Part shown: in pieces, positions 1 to 10,280 of the stretch | How the letters are laid out: every line of letters starts with the position of its first letter | How positions within the stretch are numbered: position 1 is the first letter of the stretch | Assembly (NCBI GenBank): GCA_026826555.1 | Contig: JAKSZT010054568.1 | Location: forward strand, 11,705,641-11,769,640 | Length of the DNA: 64,000 bases | From: Tolypeutes matacus | Taxonomy: Eukaryota > Chordata > Mammalia > Cingulata > Chlamyphoridae | Direction of reading: 5' to 3' | Notes under the pieces: generated by a model | The model's database searches: none | Seen by the model: the letters and a program-made list of their open reading frames with translations, nothing else | What the model was told of the DNA's origin: nothing | Translations under genes and position numbers: made by a program

Positions 1-298
1 CCTTGTTAAGATTTCTAGTCCAGCTGCTTTATGTTAAAAAAAGAAATGATTTGTATTTTAGTGTTCTCATGTTCTCTTTTGTCTAGTCCCATTATAATGA
101 TGATGTCATCAGTGAAAGATAAGATAATATCCTGGTGTTAATGGGCCTTACAAAACGTATGCAAATCATCTGTTAACAGATTGTGTGCTATTACTAGGCT
201 ATTAATATATCCTTGAGTTTATCTACTGCTTTCCTTACCATGAGAAATTAGCAATAGGTAATACAAAGAACATATCACTAAAATCTATGGTTGTATAC
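1..298. other. Unclassified AT-rich sequence
   Basis: I see no open frame, repeat signature or motif here that I can name. It ends where a MaLR-like LTR begins. Confidence 0.5.
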
Positions 299-893
299 TG
301 TGACAGTTTGAAGCTTTTTGTGGATCCCAGAAAAGATCATGTTTTTGAAGCTAATCCATTCCTATGGGTGTGGGGCCCTTTGACTGGAATAAGTTCAGTT
401 GGGGGCTTTGATTGGGTTACTTCAGTAAGGCAGGACCCAGGGTGGCTCTTGGTCCTCTTTCTGGAGTCCTTTACAAATGAGAGAGAGAAAAAGCTGCAGA
501 CACAGAGACACACATAAAAAAGCAGCAGAGACAGAGAAACCCTGAGATGCTGAAAGAGAGGTCCAGGAGGCCAGAGTCTGGAATCAGCAGAGCACAGAGG
601 CACGGAAAGAGGTCCCTGAGAAGCTGAGAGAGCAACCTGGAGAAGGGAGAGATGTCCACATCTGAGCTCAGAAAGAAAGTAAGCCTGGGGGAGGAGGCAG
701 AGACACAGATGGGCAGAATTGCCCTTGTATCATGGCAAGTGGCAGGAATCCAGGATCGCTAGCAACTGACCTTCAGTAAGACAGCATCTCTGATGATGCC
801 CAGATTTGGACATTTTCACAGCCTCAGAACTATAAGTTTTAACCTAATAAATTCCCATTATAAAAGTCAACCCACTTCTGGTATATTGATCCC
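299..893 (+). mobile_element. MaLR-like solo LTR (xenarthran type)
   Basis: The element starts with TGTGACAGTTTGAAGC, continues through a 'cccagaaaagatcatgttt' block and a 'ctaatccattcctatgggtg' block, and ends near 'aataaattcccattataaa' and 'cccacttctggtat'. The same ordered blocks recur in other LTR copies in this window on both strands. This block order resembles ERVL-MaLR LTRs such as MLT1 and THE1. The middle is purine-rich and longer than in the other copies. The last bases are missing, so the 3' edge is approximate. No internal retroviral genes adjoin it, so it is probably a solo LTR. Confidence 0.6.
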
Positions 894-934
894 AGTGGGT
901 TTTAATAGACCTAAACAGGCCTGGAGCTGCTTCC

Positions 935-1611
935 ATATCTTTTCTTTTAGGAGTTTTATAATGCTGGTTCTTATATTTTCATCTTTGATGCATTTTGAGT
1001 TAATTTTGGTATATGGTGTGAGATAGGGGCCCACCATTATTGTTGTAGATATGGATACTCTGTTTTCCCAATATCATTTTTTGAAGAGACTATTTTTCCC
1101 AATTGGGTGAACTTTGCATTTTGTCAAAAATCAGTTGCTTATAGATGTGAGAATCTATTTCTGAGCTTTTAATTGGACTCCAAAGATGTATATGTGTGTC
1201 CTTACATAGTACCATGCTGTTTTACCAAAGTAGATTTATAATAAGTTTTGAAATTGGAAAATGTGAGGTGAGTCCTCCTATTTCATTCATTTTTGAGGTG
1301 GTTTTGGCTTTTCTGAGACCTTTATCTTTCCATATAAATCTGCAAAGAAGGGTGATAGAATTTTCATTGGAATTGCATTGATTCTATAAGTACTTTTGTG
1401 TAGAAATTGTCATCTTGACAATATTTAGCTTTCCTATCCATCAGCGCAAAATACTCTTCCATTTATTTAGATTTCCTTTGATTACTTCTAACAATGCTTT
1501 ATAGTTCTCCATGTATAAGTCCTTTCATATTTGGTTAAATTTATTCTTTGATATTTGATTTTTTTTGATATTGTAAGTTGAATTTTTTTCTTATTTTCCT
1601 CTTCAAGTTGT
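935..1611 (-). mobile_element. LINE-1 ORF2 fragment, inverted 5' part of a twin-primed copy
   Basis: The plus strand carries the familiar antisense signature of L1 ORF2: 'cattttgagttaattttggt', 'accatgctgttttacc' and 'ttggaattgcattgattct'. It therefore represents the region between reverse transcriptase and the C-terminus read on the minus strand. At about 1611 the sequence switches directly into sense-strand L1 closer to the 3' end. Several frameshifts and stops make it non-coding. Confidence 0.75.
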
Positions 1612-2345
1612 TTGTAATGCAAATCAAAACCACAATGAAATACTATTTCACACACACTGGAATGGCTACACTTAAAAAAAATTAACAAATATTGGAAAGG
1701 ATGTAGATAAATAACTCATTAATTGTTAGAGGGAGTGAAAAATGGTTTAATCTCTGAGAAAAACAGTTTGGAAATTCAATGTTAAATATAGAATTGCAAC
1801 ATGACTTGTCAATCCCACTTCTAGGCATATACCCCAAATAATCAAAATCAGAGTCTCCAAAAGAAAATTATACACTGATGCTACTTGAGGCTTTATTCAC
1901 AATTGCTAAAAGATCAAACCAAGACAAGTCCATCAAAAGATGAATAGATAAACAACATGTGGTATTTGAATACAACATACTATTATTTAGCCATGAAAAG
2001 GATTAAAGTTTTGATACATGTTACAACATTGATATTCTTTGAAGATATCATGTTGAGTGAAATAAGCTCACATATAAGGACTAATGCTATATGATCTTAC
2101 TGATATGAAATAATTAAAATAAGCAAATGAATAGTCAGAAACTAGAATACAGGTTATGTGGTATCAGCATAAGTTAGAGAATAGGAGGTTAATGTTTATG
2201 TGGTAAGGAATTTTTGTTTGGAGTGATGGAAATGTTTTGGTAATGGATGGTGGTAACGGTAGCACAACATTTTGAATGCAATTACCACTGCTGAAATATA
2301 TATATATCTAAATATGGTTAGAAGAGGAAATTTAAGTTGTATATA
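1612..2345 (+). mobile_element. LINE-1 3' end, sense half of a 5'-inverted copy
   Basis: It begins 'aatgcaaatcaaaaccacaa' and runs through the ORF2 C-terminal region, with 'cccacttctaggcatatacc', 'caaaagatgaatagataaac' and 'tactattatttagccatgaa'. It then enters the 3' UTR with 'ggagtgatggaaatgttttg'. This is the classic L1 3' end in sense orientation. Together with the inverted block upstream it forms one 5'-inverted insertion, with roughly 300 bases of L1 missing at the switch point (estimated from memory of L1 order). Confidence 0.75.
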
Positions 2346-2399
2346 TGTTACTAGATTAAATTTTTTTTTAAAATTACAAAACAACCAAAAGACTGTATA

Positions 2400-3062
2400 G
2401 ATACAAATAGGCCCACATATATATATATAGACAACTGATTTTTGTTGTCAAATATGTAAGGCAGTTCAGTGAGAAAAAAATAGTCTTTTCAAAAGTGATG
2501 CTATGATAATATGATATCTTTATTTGATAAAGCTGAGCTTTGATCCATATTTCATATTGTATGCAAAAATTACCTCAAAGTAAATCAGAAATATAAGTAT
2601 GCCACATAAAACTATAAAAATATTAGTCTAAAGTATGGGAGAAAACTTTGGTGATCATGGGTTAGGCAAAATTTCTTAAATGACACCAAAAGTATAATCC
2701 ATAATAGAAGAAATTGATAACTCAGACTTCATTAAATTTAAAATGTTATCATCTTCACCATATACTGTTAAGATAAAGAAAAGACACCAGAGAATGAGAT
2801 AAGTATTTACAAATCAATTATCTGATAAAGGATAATTGTCTGGAGTATATATAGCACTTTCAAACTCAATAAAAAGAAATCATAAAGATACTTTCAATAA
2901 TAAGGAATAGTTTTATTTCACCAAGAAAAGTCGTGGATGGCAAAAAAACACATAAAAATTCTCAACATCATTCATCATTGTGACATTGCAAATTGAAATA
3001 AAAAAAAGATACCAATATGTGTTCTTTAGAATGGCTAAAAAAAAAATTTTACCATGTTCATA
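2400..3062 (+). mobile_element. LINE-1 ORF2 fragment, separate copy
   Basis: Sense-strand L1 ORF2 sequence is recognisable: 'caaaaattacctcaaagtaa', 'gggttaggcaaaatttctta', 'atctgataaaggataattg' and 'ctcaacatcattcatcattg', ending at 'agaatggctaaa'. This region overlaps and lies upstream, in L1 order, of the copy just before it. It must therefore be a different insertion. It is truncated at both ends and carries many substitutions. Confidence 0.7.
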
Positions 3063-3587
3063 ACCATGCAAAGATTTGAAAGTGACCTTCTTTGGAAAGG
3101 TTACTTTTAACTGCTGAGCCTGATGGTGAGTATACCAAGTAAGACCTGGGTAGCATTTAGCTAGCTTAGAAGCTATCAGTGGGGCTTTTTCAAATATTGA
3201 ATAATTACAGAATGTTCTACTACAATCTCATACAGAGAAGGTCTTTTTACACAGAGATTATTCTGTGGCAAATTTTTAAGCCAAGGCAGATTAAGGACTT
3301 CTGATATTTTGGATATTTTTAACTTCAGGACCATGGCTAATCTAATTTTCCTCAAGAATGGAGCTGACGGGAACAATGAAGTTTAATTTGTGGACTAATG
3401 ATAACACTTGGCAGACTTCGCTTATGTCTGATCACAAAGTCCCATCATGCTCTTGCCTCCATGACAGCTGTAGTCCTCTGGCACAGAAAATCTTCCACCG
3501 AGCTGGAAATGTTCAAAGAAGAAATAATATATATCCATTGCCTAAAGACTCGGGCAGTTGAAGAAAATGCATTTGTACATGGTTAAT
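3063..3587. other. Unclassified sequence between L1 and SINE
   Basis: No family recognised. Short open frames on both strands have no similarity I can name. It could be an eroded remnant of the ERV whose pol lies at 5.6-6.2 kb, but I cannot show that. Confidence 0.3.
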
Positions 3588-3599
3588 AAGAATGAAAGG

Positions 3600-3791
3600 T
3601 GGGAAGCGGCTGTGGCTCAATCAGTGGGGCTCCCGTTTACCATATGGGAGGCCCCGGGTTCCGTTCCTGGGGCCTCCTGGTGAAGGCAGGCCCGCCCACA
3701 CGGCGTGGTTAGCTGACCCAGCGAGCACAGGCAGCAAGGGGGGGATAAATGAATAAATAAATAAAATCTTAAAAAAAAAAAAAAAAAAAAA
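3600..3791 (+). mobile_element. DAS-type SINE (armadillo tRNA-derived)
   Basis: It starts GGGAAGCGGCTGTGGCTCAA, which has the tRNA A-box-like head, and contains a B-box-like 'gggttccgttcc'. It continues with the armadillo-typical 'ggttagctgacccagcgagc' body and ends in an AAATAAAT/poly(A) tail. It is flanked by a perfect 12-base direct repeat (AAGAATGAAAGG) at 3588-3599 and 3792-3803. That is the target-site duplication of an L1-mediated insertion. The perfect duplication and intact tail point to a recent insertion. The tRNA-like head is not a functional tRNA gene. Confidence 0.9.
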
Positions 3792-3803
3792 AAGAATGAA
3801 AGG

Positions 3804-4677
3804 AGGTAGCTCTCCACTGTTTCTCACCTTTACATATGCCCAGGGTTTAGGTGGTTGCAGGTGAGACATGCGGAAAGTAACTTTCATTTATCTGAAGATC
3901 AATAAGGGACAAATTTGACCAGGATCCATTGGATGGGTTGTGGTGATTCTGTGCTGCCACAGCAACATTAACAGAATACATTTTTATGAAGAGATCTCCC
4001 CTTTCACAGCCAAAATGTCACACACCCCAGGGGACTGACCTGATTGCTTTGAGTCTATTGTAACCTTTTAAATTCAGTAGCACCTAATACATGCGTGTTG
4101 GCATAAACCTCTTGTTTATGGAGGAGTTCAGTCAAGGCATCACCCTTGGCTTCCGGAGTGGTCTTTAATTTGGAGGTCCACATTAATTATGGACATCTCC
4201 TTGGGATATTGAATGGTTTCTTGTAAGTCATTGATTTATTTACCATTCTTAAATGTACGAATTAATGAGGTTGTAATATCCCTAGCTCATGCACAGTTCC
4301 CAAATCATATCTGTTTATATAAATGTTTACTCCTTTAACTTTTGCCAGGGTTCAGACTGGAATCAGCATGTTCCATTAACTACCTGAGCGGTTTAGGCTT
4401 TAGGAATGAGCTTCTTCAGGGACTGCAAGTTCAGGGATGAGAGCATAACCCACACAACTGTGCTACTTTAAAAGTAAGAGCGATCTTTACCAATATTAGT
4501 TCAGGGTTGAATGAGAAGGGTCTGTAGGATGAGATCCAAGCATTCGCAACTCCTGAGTTGCTGCCAATCACATGGTTCCCATCATATGCAAGGAGAAAAT
4601 TGCAGGATTAAGATTTGAACAAAGTTTAATAGTGACATACAAAGCAGACAATAAAAGTATTTCGTAAACTGTAATGT
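3804..4677. other. Unclassified sequence, possibly ERV-derived
   Basis: I recognise no gene or named repeat. Its position downstream (in minus-strand sense) of an ERV pol remnant makes decayed pol/env sequence possible, but no diagnostic motif is visible. Confidence 0.3.
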
Positions 4678-5105
4678 AGCTGTTTTAGTTTCCCAGATGC
4701 TAAAGAAAATACCGCGCAATAGGTTGACTTAGCAAAAGGAATTAATTGGCACAAGATTTCAGAGGCTAGAAGGCTTTCTTTTTCTTGGTTGGGCATCTTC
4801 TGGATGACTGACACTCTTTGGGGTTCCTTGACTTTTCCATCACATGAAAATGCACATGGCAGTATCTTCTCATTTCTCTTCTGAGTTCCGTTGACTTCCT
4901 CCTTCTTGCTTCTCCACAGGCTTCTTTTCTGTGTCCAATTTCTTTGCTTATAAAACTTCAGCCATATTGTATTAAGGACCCCCTCATTCAATGTGGGTAC
5001 ACCCTAACTAATAACATCTTCAAAGGTGCTATTTACAGATGGGTTCACACCCACTGGACAGGGCTGGGACCTGAACATGCTTTCATGGGGGGAAGGATAC
5101 AGAGC
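4678..5105 (-). mobile_element. MaLR-like LTR, antisense
   Basis: Blocks typical of the reverse complement of MaLR LTRs appear in order: 'tgttttagtttcccagatgc', 'caataggttgacttagc', 'tttcagaggctagaagg', 'cacatgaaaatgcacatggc' and 'gggttcacacccactgg'. The copy sits inside or beside the ERV pol remnant and probably inserted later. The edges are approximate. Confidence 0.6.
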
Positions 5106-5589
5106 CTAAGAGTGTGTGTCTGAAAATGAATAAGAGTTCTTGAAATGTGGAACCCTTAGGTTTAGTGGAGAAGCAAATACTACCTCAGCAGAAGTGTCAA
5201 CTAATTTGACAGCTGCTGCCCTGCCACAAGCAGGTGAAATGTGCCTTAGCCATTGAGTGCAGGGATATGCTAAGGGCAGCAGTTTCTAATATGCAGCATT
5301 CTGCTGTGTAATGGTCCTAGAACACATTCTTCTCTTTCATAAAAAAATGAGAAGGATTTGGCATAGTTGGGGATACCCCGTGTGGGAGATTGCTACAGGC
5401 AGGCCTTTGAAGAGAAGTCTTTTCTTCATCTGTACCTATGGGAGGTAGCAGTATATCATGTATTTTAGAAAAAGTACAAAAATTTACAAAATACAGTTAA
5501 TACTAAAAAGAAAAGGCAAATCTGGTAGTTGTCTTTCGGTTTAGGACTTTGAGTATAATTTAATATTTTTATTTTCACAGAGGACAGTA
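5106..5589. other. Unclassified sequence downstream of ERV pol
   Basis: It contains no identifiable motif. If the retroviral copy was once continuous, this would be its RNase H or connection region, but I cannot align it by eye. Confidence 0.3.
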
Positions 5590-6250
5590 AACATCTAACT
5601 GCTGACATTGTGACCCATTTATGGCAGTTTATTTCTAGATTTTCAACTTTTCTCTAGAGGCTTTATCTCTCTCTTCAGCTAATCTTCTTAAGAGATATAT
5701 GGAATCTCCCTGTGGACTACTTCAGGAAAGCATAGCAGTAAATCATCTACATACTATTCCAGAGTGGATCCTCAAGAAAACTCAAACCTGTCAGATCATT
5801 ATTTAGACTGAAAGAAATAGGAGAGGCTTTTCATAAATTCCTGAGGCATAACCAAACAACTATAGTCTTGATTAGCCTACCAAGAAGTAAACAAATTACT
5901 GACCACCCTTACCTACTTGTTTCTAAAAAAAGGCTGCAAATAAATCTGCCATTGCAGTTTTCACTTGGGGGTTAAGAACTCACCAGAATCTAGGGATTGA
6001 TGTGGTATTGATTGACCCGAGGGCCTGTACAGATAAACAGCCTTTTCCATTAAGCCTCTGAGCTGGCAATATAGGAGGACTGCAGGGAGAAGTGCATGGC
6101 ACAGTAAGTCTTGTTCTAATAAAAACCCAATGATAGCTGCCACCCTTGAGGCTGCTCTAGGTTCCAAACATATTGGAGTATAACTGAGGCAGGGGTTAAA
6201 TGGAACCATTTGAACTCCACTAAGGTTAGCTGCATGTATTCTGTTCACAG
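5590..6250 (-). mobile_element. Endogenous retrovirus (class I) pol relic, reverse transcriptase
   Basis: Read on the minus strand, this is the reverse transcriptase part of a class I (gammaretrovirus-like, HERV-H/I type) pol. The YVDD active-site codons lie at 5742-5753 and are followed by LLLC. Upstream, a 'MPQ' block matches the conserved 'TVMPQGF' position of these enzymes. Further upstream, around 6000-6110, is the RT N-terminal 'SP..PIL' and 'NGKG' region. These pieces fall in different frames and are separated by stops. The block between the RT start and 'MPQ' is too short, so an internal deletion has removed part of the palm. It is a dead copy. Neighbouring stretches may hold gag and env remnants that I could not identify. 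Confidence 0.7.
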
Positions 6251-6762
6251 CAGCAGAGTCTGAGGCCTAAAGAGTGAGGGAACCTGACGCAGTATTCGGC
6301 TTGTAGAGAGCAGTGCATGCACAGAAACTGGGATGTCCATGGCTGCTATAATTTGGTTTTATGCAGCCCATTCTTTTGACATATTAGATGTCTACCTACT
6401 CGAGAGAATATAATTTAACAGTGTGACCTAGAGAGCCAGTTTTGACCTAATAAATAGCTGGAAAGGAGTCATGTGAGACTGCTAAGGCCATAGGTTTGTA
6501 TCCACCTGTGTTGAATCTCAATTTGTGATATTGTGCGTGAGTCCTAGGGAGCATGTTACGGTGCCATTATCATCTTTTCTTTTTAGATCCACTTTAGCCA
6601 AATATGGCCCCTCTAACAAAACATGCCCTTTCTTTATGCGATTGTAAGAGGTGGATATAAGTGGGCTGGGTAGGATTAGTAAACTCTATTCAAATAAATT
6701 AACTTACCTGCAGAAATAATTCCGGTACCACCCCATATTTGCATTTCTATTAACATGCTAAA
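6251..6762. other. Unclassified sequence upstream of ERV pol
   Basis: On the minus strand this is where protease or gag of the retroviral copy would lie. No motif is readable. I cannot say more. Confidence 0.3.
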
Positions 6763-7045
6763 GCAGGGCTCAATAAACTTTGGCTCATAGGCCAATCCAG
6801 TCTGCCACCTGCTTTTGCACAGTCTGCAAGCTAATTATTATTTTTAAATTTATGAAGCAACAGGAAAAAAATGGAACCTATTTTGAGGCATGTGAAAGTT
6901 ATAAGAAATTCAAATTTTTGGCCATAGTAGTTTTGTTGGAACATAGTTATGGTTATACACTAATTTAGACACATTCACACTCCTGCCCCATGATGAGATA
7001 CAAACCATCCGAACCTGAAAACCTAAAGTATTCACTGTACGTGGC
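6763..7045 (+). mobile_element. Nonautonomous DNA transposon fragment (hAT-like)
   Basis: The run 'aataaactttggctcatagg', 'ccagtctgccacctg', 'ttttgttggaacatag' and 'aacctaaagtattcactg' follows the order of a common mammalian MITE. Its consensus reads roughly 'aaactatggcccatgggccaaat' through 'attggaacacagcc' to 'cctaaaatatttac'. I do not name the subfamily. It is old and diverged, with no transposase. Confidence 0.6.
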
Positions 7046-7048
7046 TGG

Positions 7049-7475
7049 TCTTGTTTGCAGAGCTGCTATGACAACTATCACGCACTAGTCGGCTTGAAAG
7101 AGGAATTTATTGTCTCACAGTATCGGAGACTCAAAATCCAGACTCAGGGCATGGCCAGGCCGTGATTCTCCCCAAAGTCTTGGTGTTCTGGTGAAGCCCT
7201 GCTGCAGACGTGGGGTCCTTGGCTGGAGCCGCTGCCAGCTGGGGATCCGCTTGAGTCTGCTCTTCGGGTTTCTGCTGGTCTCCAGCTCCTTCCGGCGGCT
7301 TTCTCTTTATAAGGCCTCCATCAATAGGATTCAAGGCCACCCGAATCATCTGACCACACCTCAGAAGGGCCTAGTCACCCTGACTGACAGCACCTCCGCG
7401 AAGGGCCACGCCGCAGGGACAGAAAGATTAAGAACCTTTTGCTGGGGTACAAGATTCAAGTTAGCACGTGGCCCT
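7049..7475 (-). mobile_element. MaLR-like LTR, antisense
   Basis: 'gctgctatgacaactatcac', 'aggaatttattgtctcacag' and 'ttctctttataaggcctcc' followed by a 'cctagtcaccctgactga' segment are the antisense layout of MLT1/THE1-like LTRs. The body is GC-richer than its surroundings, which produces a chance open frame of 138 codons on the plus strand. No gene is supported. Confidence 0.55.
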
Positions 7476-10154
7476 TTGCAAAGAAGTTCTTTAACCCCCC
7501 TCTATTGGAGAAACCCAGGACTCTAACTCCGATTTATTATCGTTTTTTTTTTTTTTCTTTTTTTTTTTTTGAAGTTTGATATAGCTGACATTTTGGAATA
7601 ATATCTGTATACTAAAAGAGAGAAAATATATCTATTACAATAAAAAGGGAGAACTTAAGTTGTAAAATTTACAGTGACTTGTTGCATTGGATAGGGCGTT
7701 ATTGGGAAATGGTTGGAGGCTGCCATCACCTAGCAATGTCTTGTGCAAATAAAGTAATCATTCGATACTGTGGAGATTTGTTGGTTTGAATTGAAGGAGT
7801 GATGCCTATATAACTATACTCAGAAAAATTAGTTAAAGGAGTATACATGGTTGATTATTTCTTCATCAAACATTAAATTCTGTTTAATGTAACTCTCCTT
7901 TGTTTTTCTGAGACTGTTATTCCTAACTGTGGTATTAAAATGCTTCTTCTTTTTATGAGATCAAATTTGATTTTGTGGGGTTTTTTTACTTTCCAAAAGA
8001 AAAATTAAAAACATGGCAACCTAATTACACATACACATACCCAGAAATATAAGCATATGTAAATATGTAGATCCACATGCACGTGTATATATACATGTGT
8101 ATGTATAGATGAGTTAATGACTTTTAAATTCTCTGAACCATTTGGCTAGGTCACTCTAATGTATCTCCATCCTTAAAATACTTCTATTGTTCCTACATAT
8201 GGTCTTCAAATAAAGACTTTAGTACACGTGATTTTTGAGAAAAAGTTCTAATATCTATAGACTATTAGGGTAATTTAAGTGATTAATACAATATTGTCTA
8301 TTCATTTCTACCATGATTACTTGACTTGCATGCGTAGTAAAAGATTAATTTATACAATATGAGTAGAATTATTTGTTCTAGTCTATTATTTCTTAGAGAA
8401 AATTCTACCAAAGTTTTAGAATGCACTGTGATTCATAGCTTCTGTGCCTATAGAAGTATTTTGAGTGTACTCTTCCCCAATGCCTTGTGAATTGATTTGC
8501 CATATTATATGTCAGAACAAATGGCCAGTTGCTCTGAGAAAATAAGGTAATTCCCATTACAGCCTCTACTCTAAACTTTTATCTTCATGGGCAATTCAAA
8601 GAACATGAGTTAGGGATTATATCTATTATTTTTCTGACAATATGTGCCCAATTGCATAAATATCTAACATGTATCTATTGATCTCTATTGAATTTCCTTT
8701 GTCCTAGAAAACCTTAGTGGAATTCTCAAAAACTCTACAAGTATGTTTTCCTGAAGGTTATAAAATGAAGTCCGAAGGGAGCTGATATGTGCAAGACTAA
8801 TTCTGACCTGTTGCACCCATTTGCACCTATCTATACGGTACATTGAATTGGTTTATTTTGTGTTAATAATTTTAAATCCTTTATAAGCCTGTCTGTGAAG
8901 TTATAAATGTTCTGGCCTTGCTGATGTGTAAAATGACATGAATTGTATACACCACACAGCAAAATAATTAAAAAGTAGATATTGTTAAAAAATAAATTAA
9001 AAAGACCTTCTTGGCCTCTCTCAGCTGTTGTCAACAGATAGGTAAAAAATAGACAGTTTTACACCTGGCACAAGGTCAATTAGTTTCTTTATGAAATAAT
9101 AAATAATGGGAAATACACTAAGAAAATAAAAAGGAAGAAATGCTCTCTGAGTTTCAAACTAAAATGGACAAAAATATTTGTCAATCTATAGACTTCTTAG
9201 CTTCACAATGATGAAAGTCAAGGCTTAAATCCTTGAAAAACAGTTTATTAAAGCACCATTGGAAAGAAGCAGTGCTTTCTCCGTGGAATTCTTAGGAGAC
9301 AATCTTCCTTCTCTCCTCGGATGAGGTTGCTGGCCTCGTGAAGCATGGCTGGAGGAAATTTGGCCTGCGAGGCACACGTGTGAAGCACACTGTGGTTATT
9401 CAACACGATTCATTGGTGTGATGTGGCGTCAGCAAAACGCCTGTGATCCTGAATCATAAGAAATGATTCAGACGGCTGCGCCGTCTGCTTTATTCAGTAC
9501 TGGTAAAATTACAACTGGAGTGTGGCATTCCCTTCTGAGTCCCACACGTTACAATTAAATTAAAAGAACCAAAAGTGTCCTGAGTAGGGTGGCCATGGTG
9601 GTGCGAGGAGCAAGAATCCTTTCATACAAGAAGATGACTCTGTATCAGGGGCGCTGCAGCTTTCCTGGACAGCCAGTGCTTTCCCTGGGATGACATTTAT
9701 CTATGTTGACAGAATTTCATTTTACTTTTAATATATGTCTAATTTTTTCATCTTTCCCCTAACGGCATATATAATTTCCCCCCAGTTCTTTGACTTTCAA
9801 ACCTTTCCCCATGGATTTTAATGCCTTTTCCACTTTAGATTCCTGTATGACCAGCCACCTGTTCATTCTTAGTCTATTTCATTCAACTATTTGCCCATTT
9901 CTAACCACTTTCATTGAACTATTTAGTAGTTATTTACCTGGAAGTATATGTTCATTCTCATTAATCTTGTTTAGAAATAAACTTAACTATTAACATCAGT
10001 CAACAGCACCAATTCCTCCTGCCTCTCCAGAAATCACAGAAACAGATTCAGCGTAAAAGTGGTTAATGGGACAAGTGCTTAATGGCAACAATTTTTTCCC
10101 CTTTACTTTGTGGCCTGCAGCCATTTCCTTACTCTTCTGGAAACTTACAAATGT
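7476..10154. other. Unclassified AT-rich sequence with poly(T) tract
   Basis: A poly(T) run lies at about 7542-7571 and may be the tail of a small minus-strand retroposon I cannot identify. The rest is AT-rich with no convincing open frame. Two adjacent small hairpins occur at 9450-9485 within a GC-richer patch (about 9280-9680) that could be an ancient repeat or a conserved element. Confidence 0.4.
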
Positions 10155-10280
10155 GAATAATAATAATACCTAACACATGCGATTAGTCTAAGAATTTTAG
10201 GAGGTGATGTATATAAAGCAGTTAGCACAGTGCATAGCACTAGGAATGCACTAAACAAAACATTAATATATTGTTATTCC
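10155..10280 (+). mobile_element. MIR SINE fragment
   Basis: The 3' half of MIR is visible as 'aataataataatacctaaca', 'gtatataaagcagttagcac', then 'agtgcatagcactagg' and 'aatgcactaaac'. The tRNA-like head is missing. Confidence 0.75.

Noticed and set aside
3600..3690. tRNA gene at the SINE head
   Set aside because: A- and B-box-like sequences are present, but no cloverleaf with proper arms and the unit continues as a SINE with tail and target duplications.
5961..6248. 95-codon frame as a host gene
   Set aside because: It overlaps the N-terminal reverse transcriptase region of the ERV, and the real pol signal switches frames within it.
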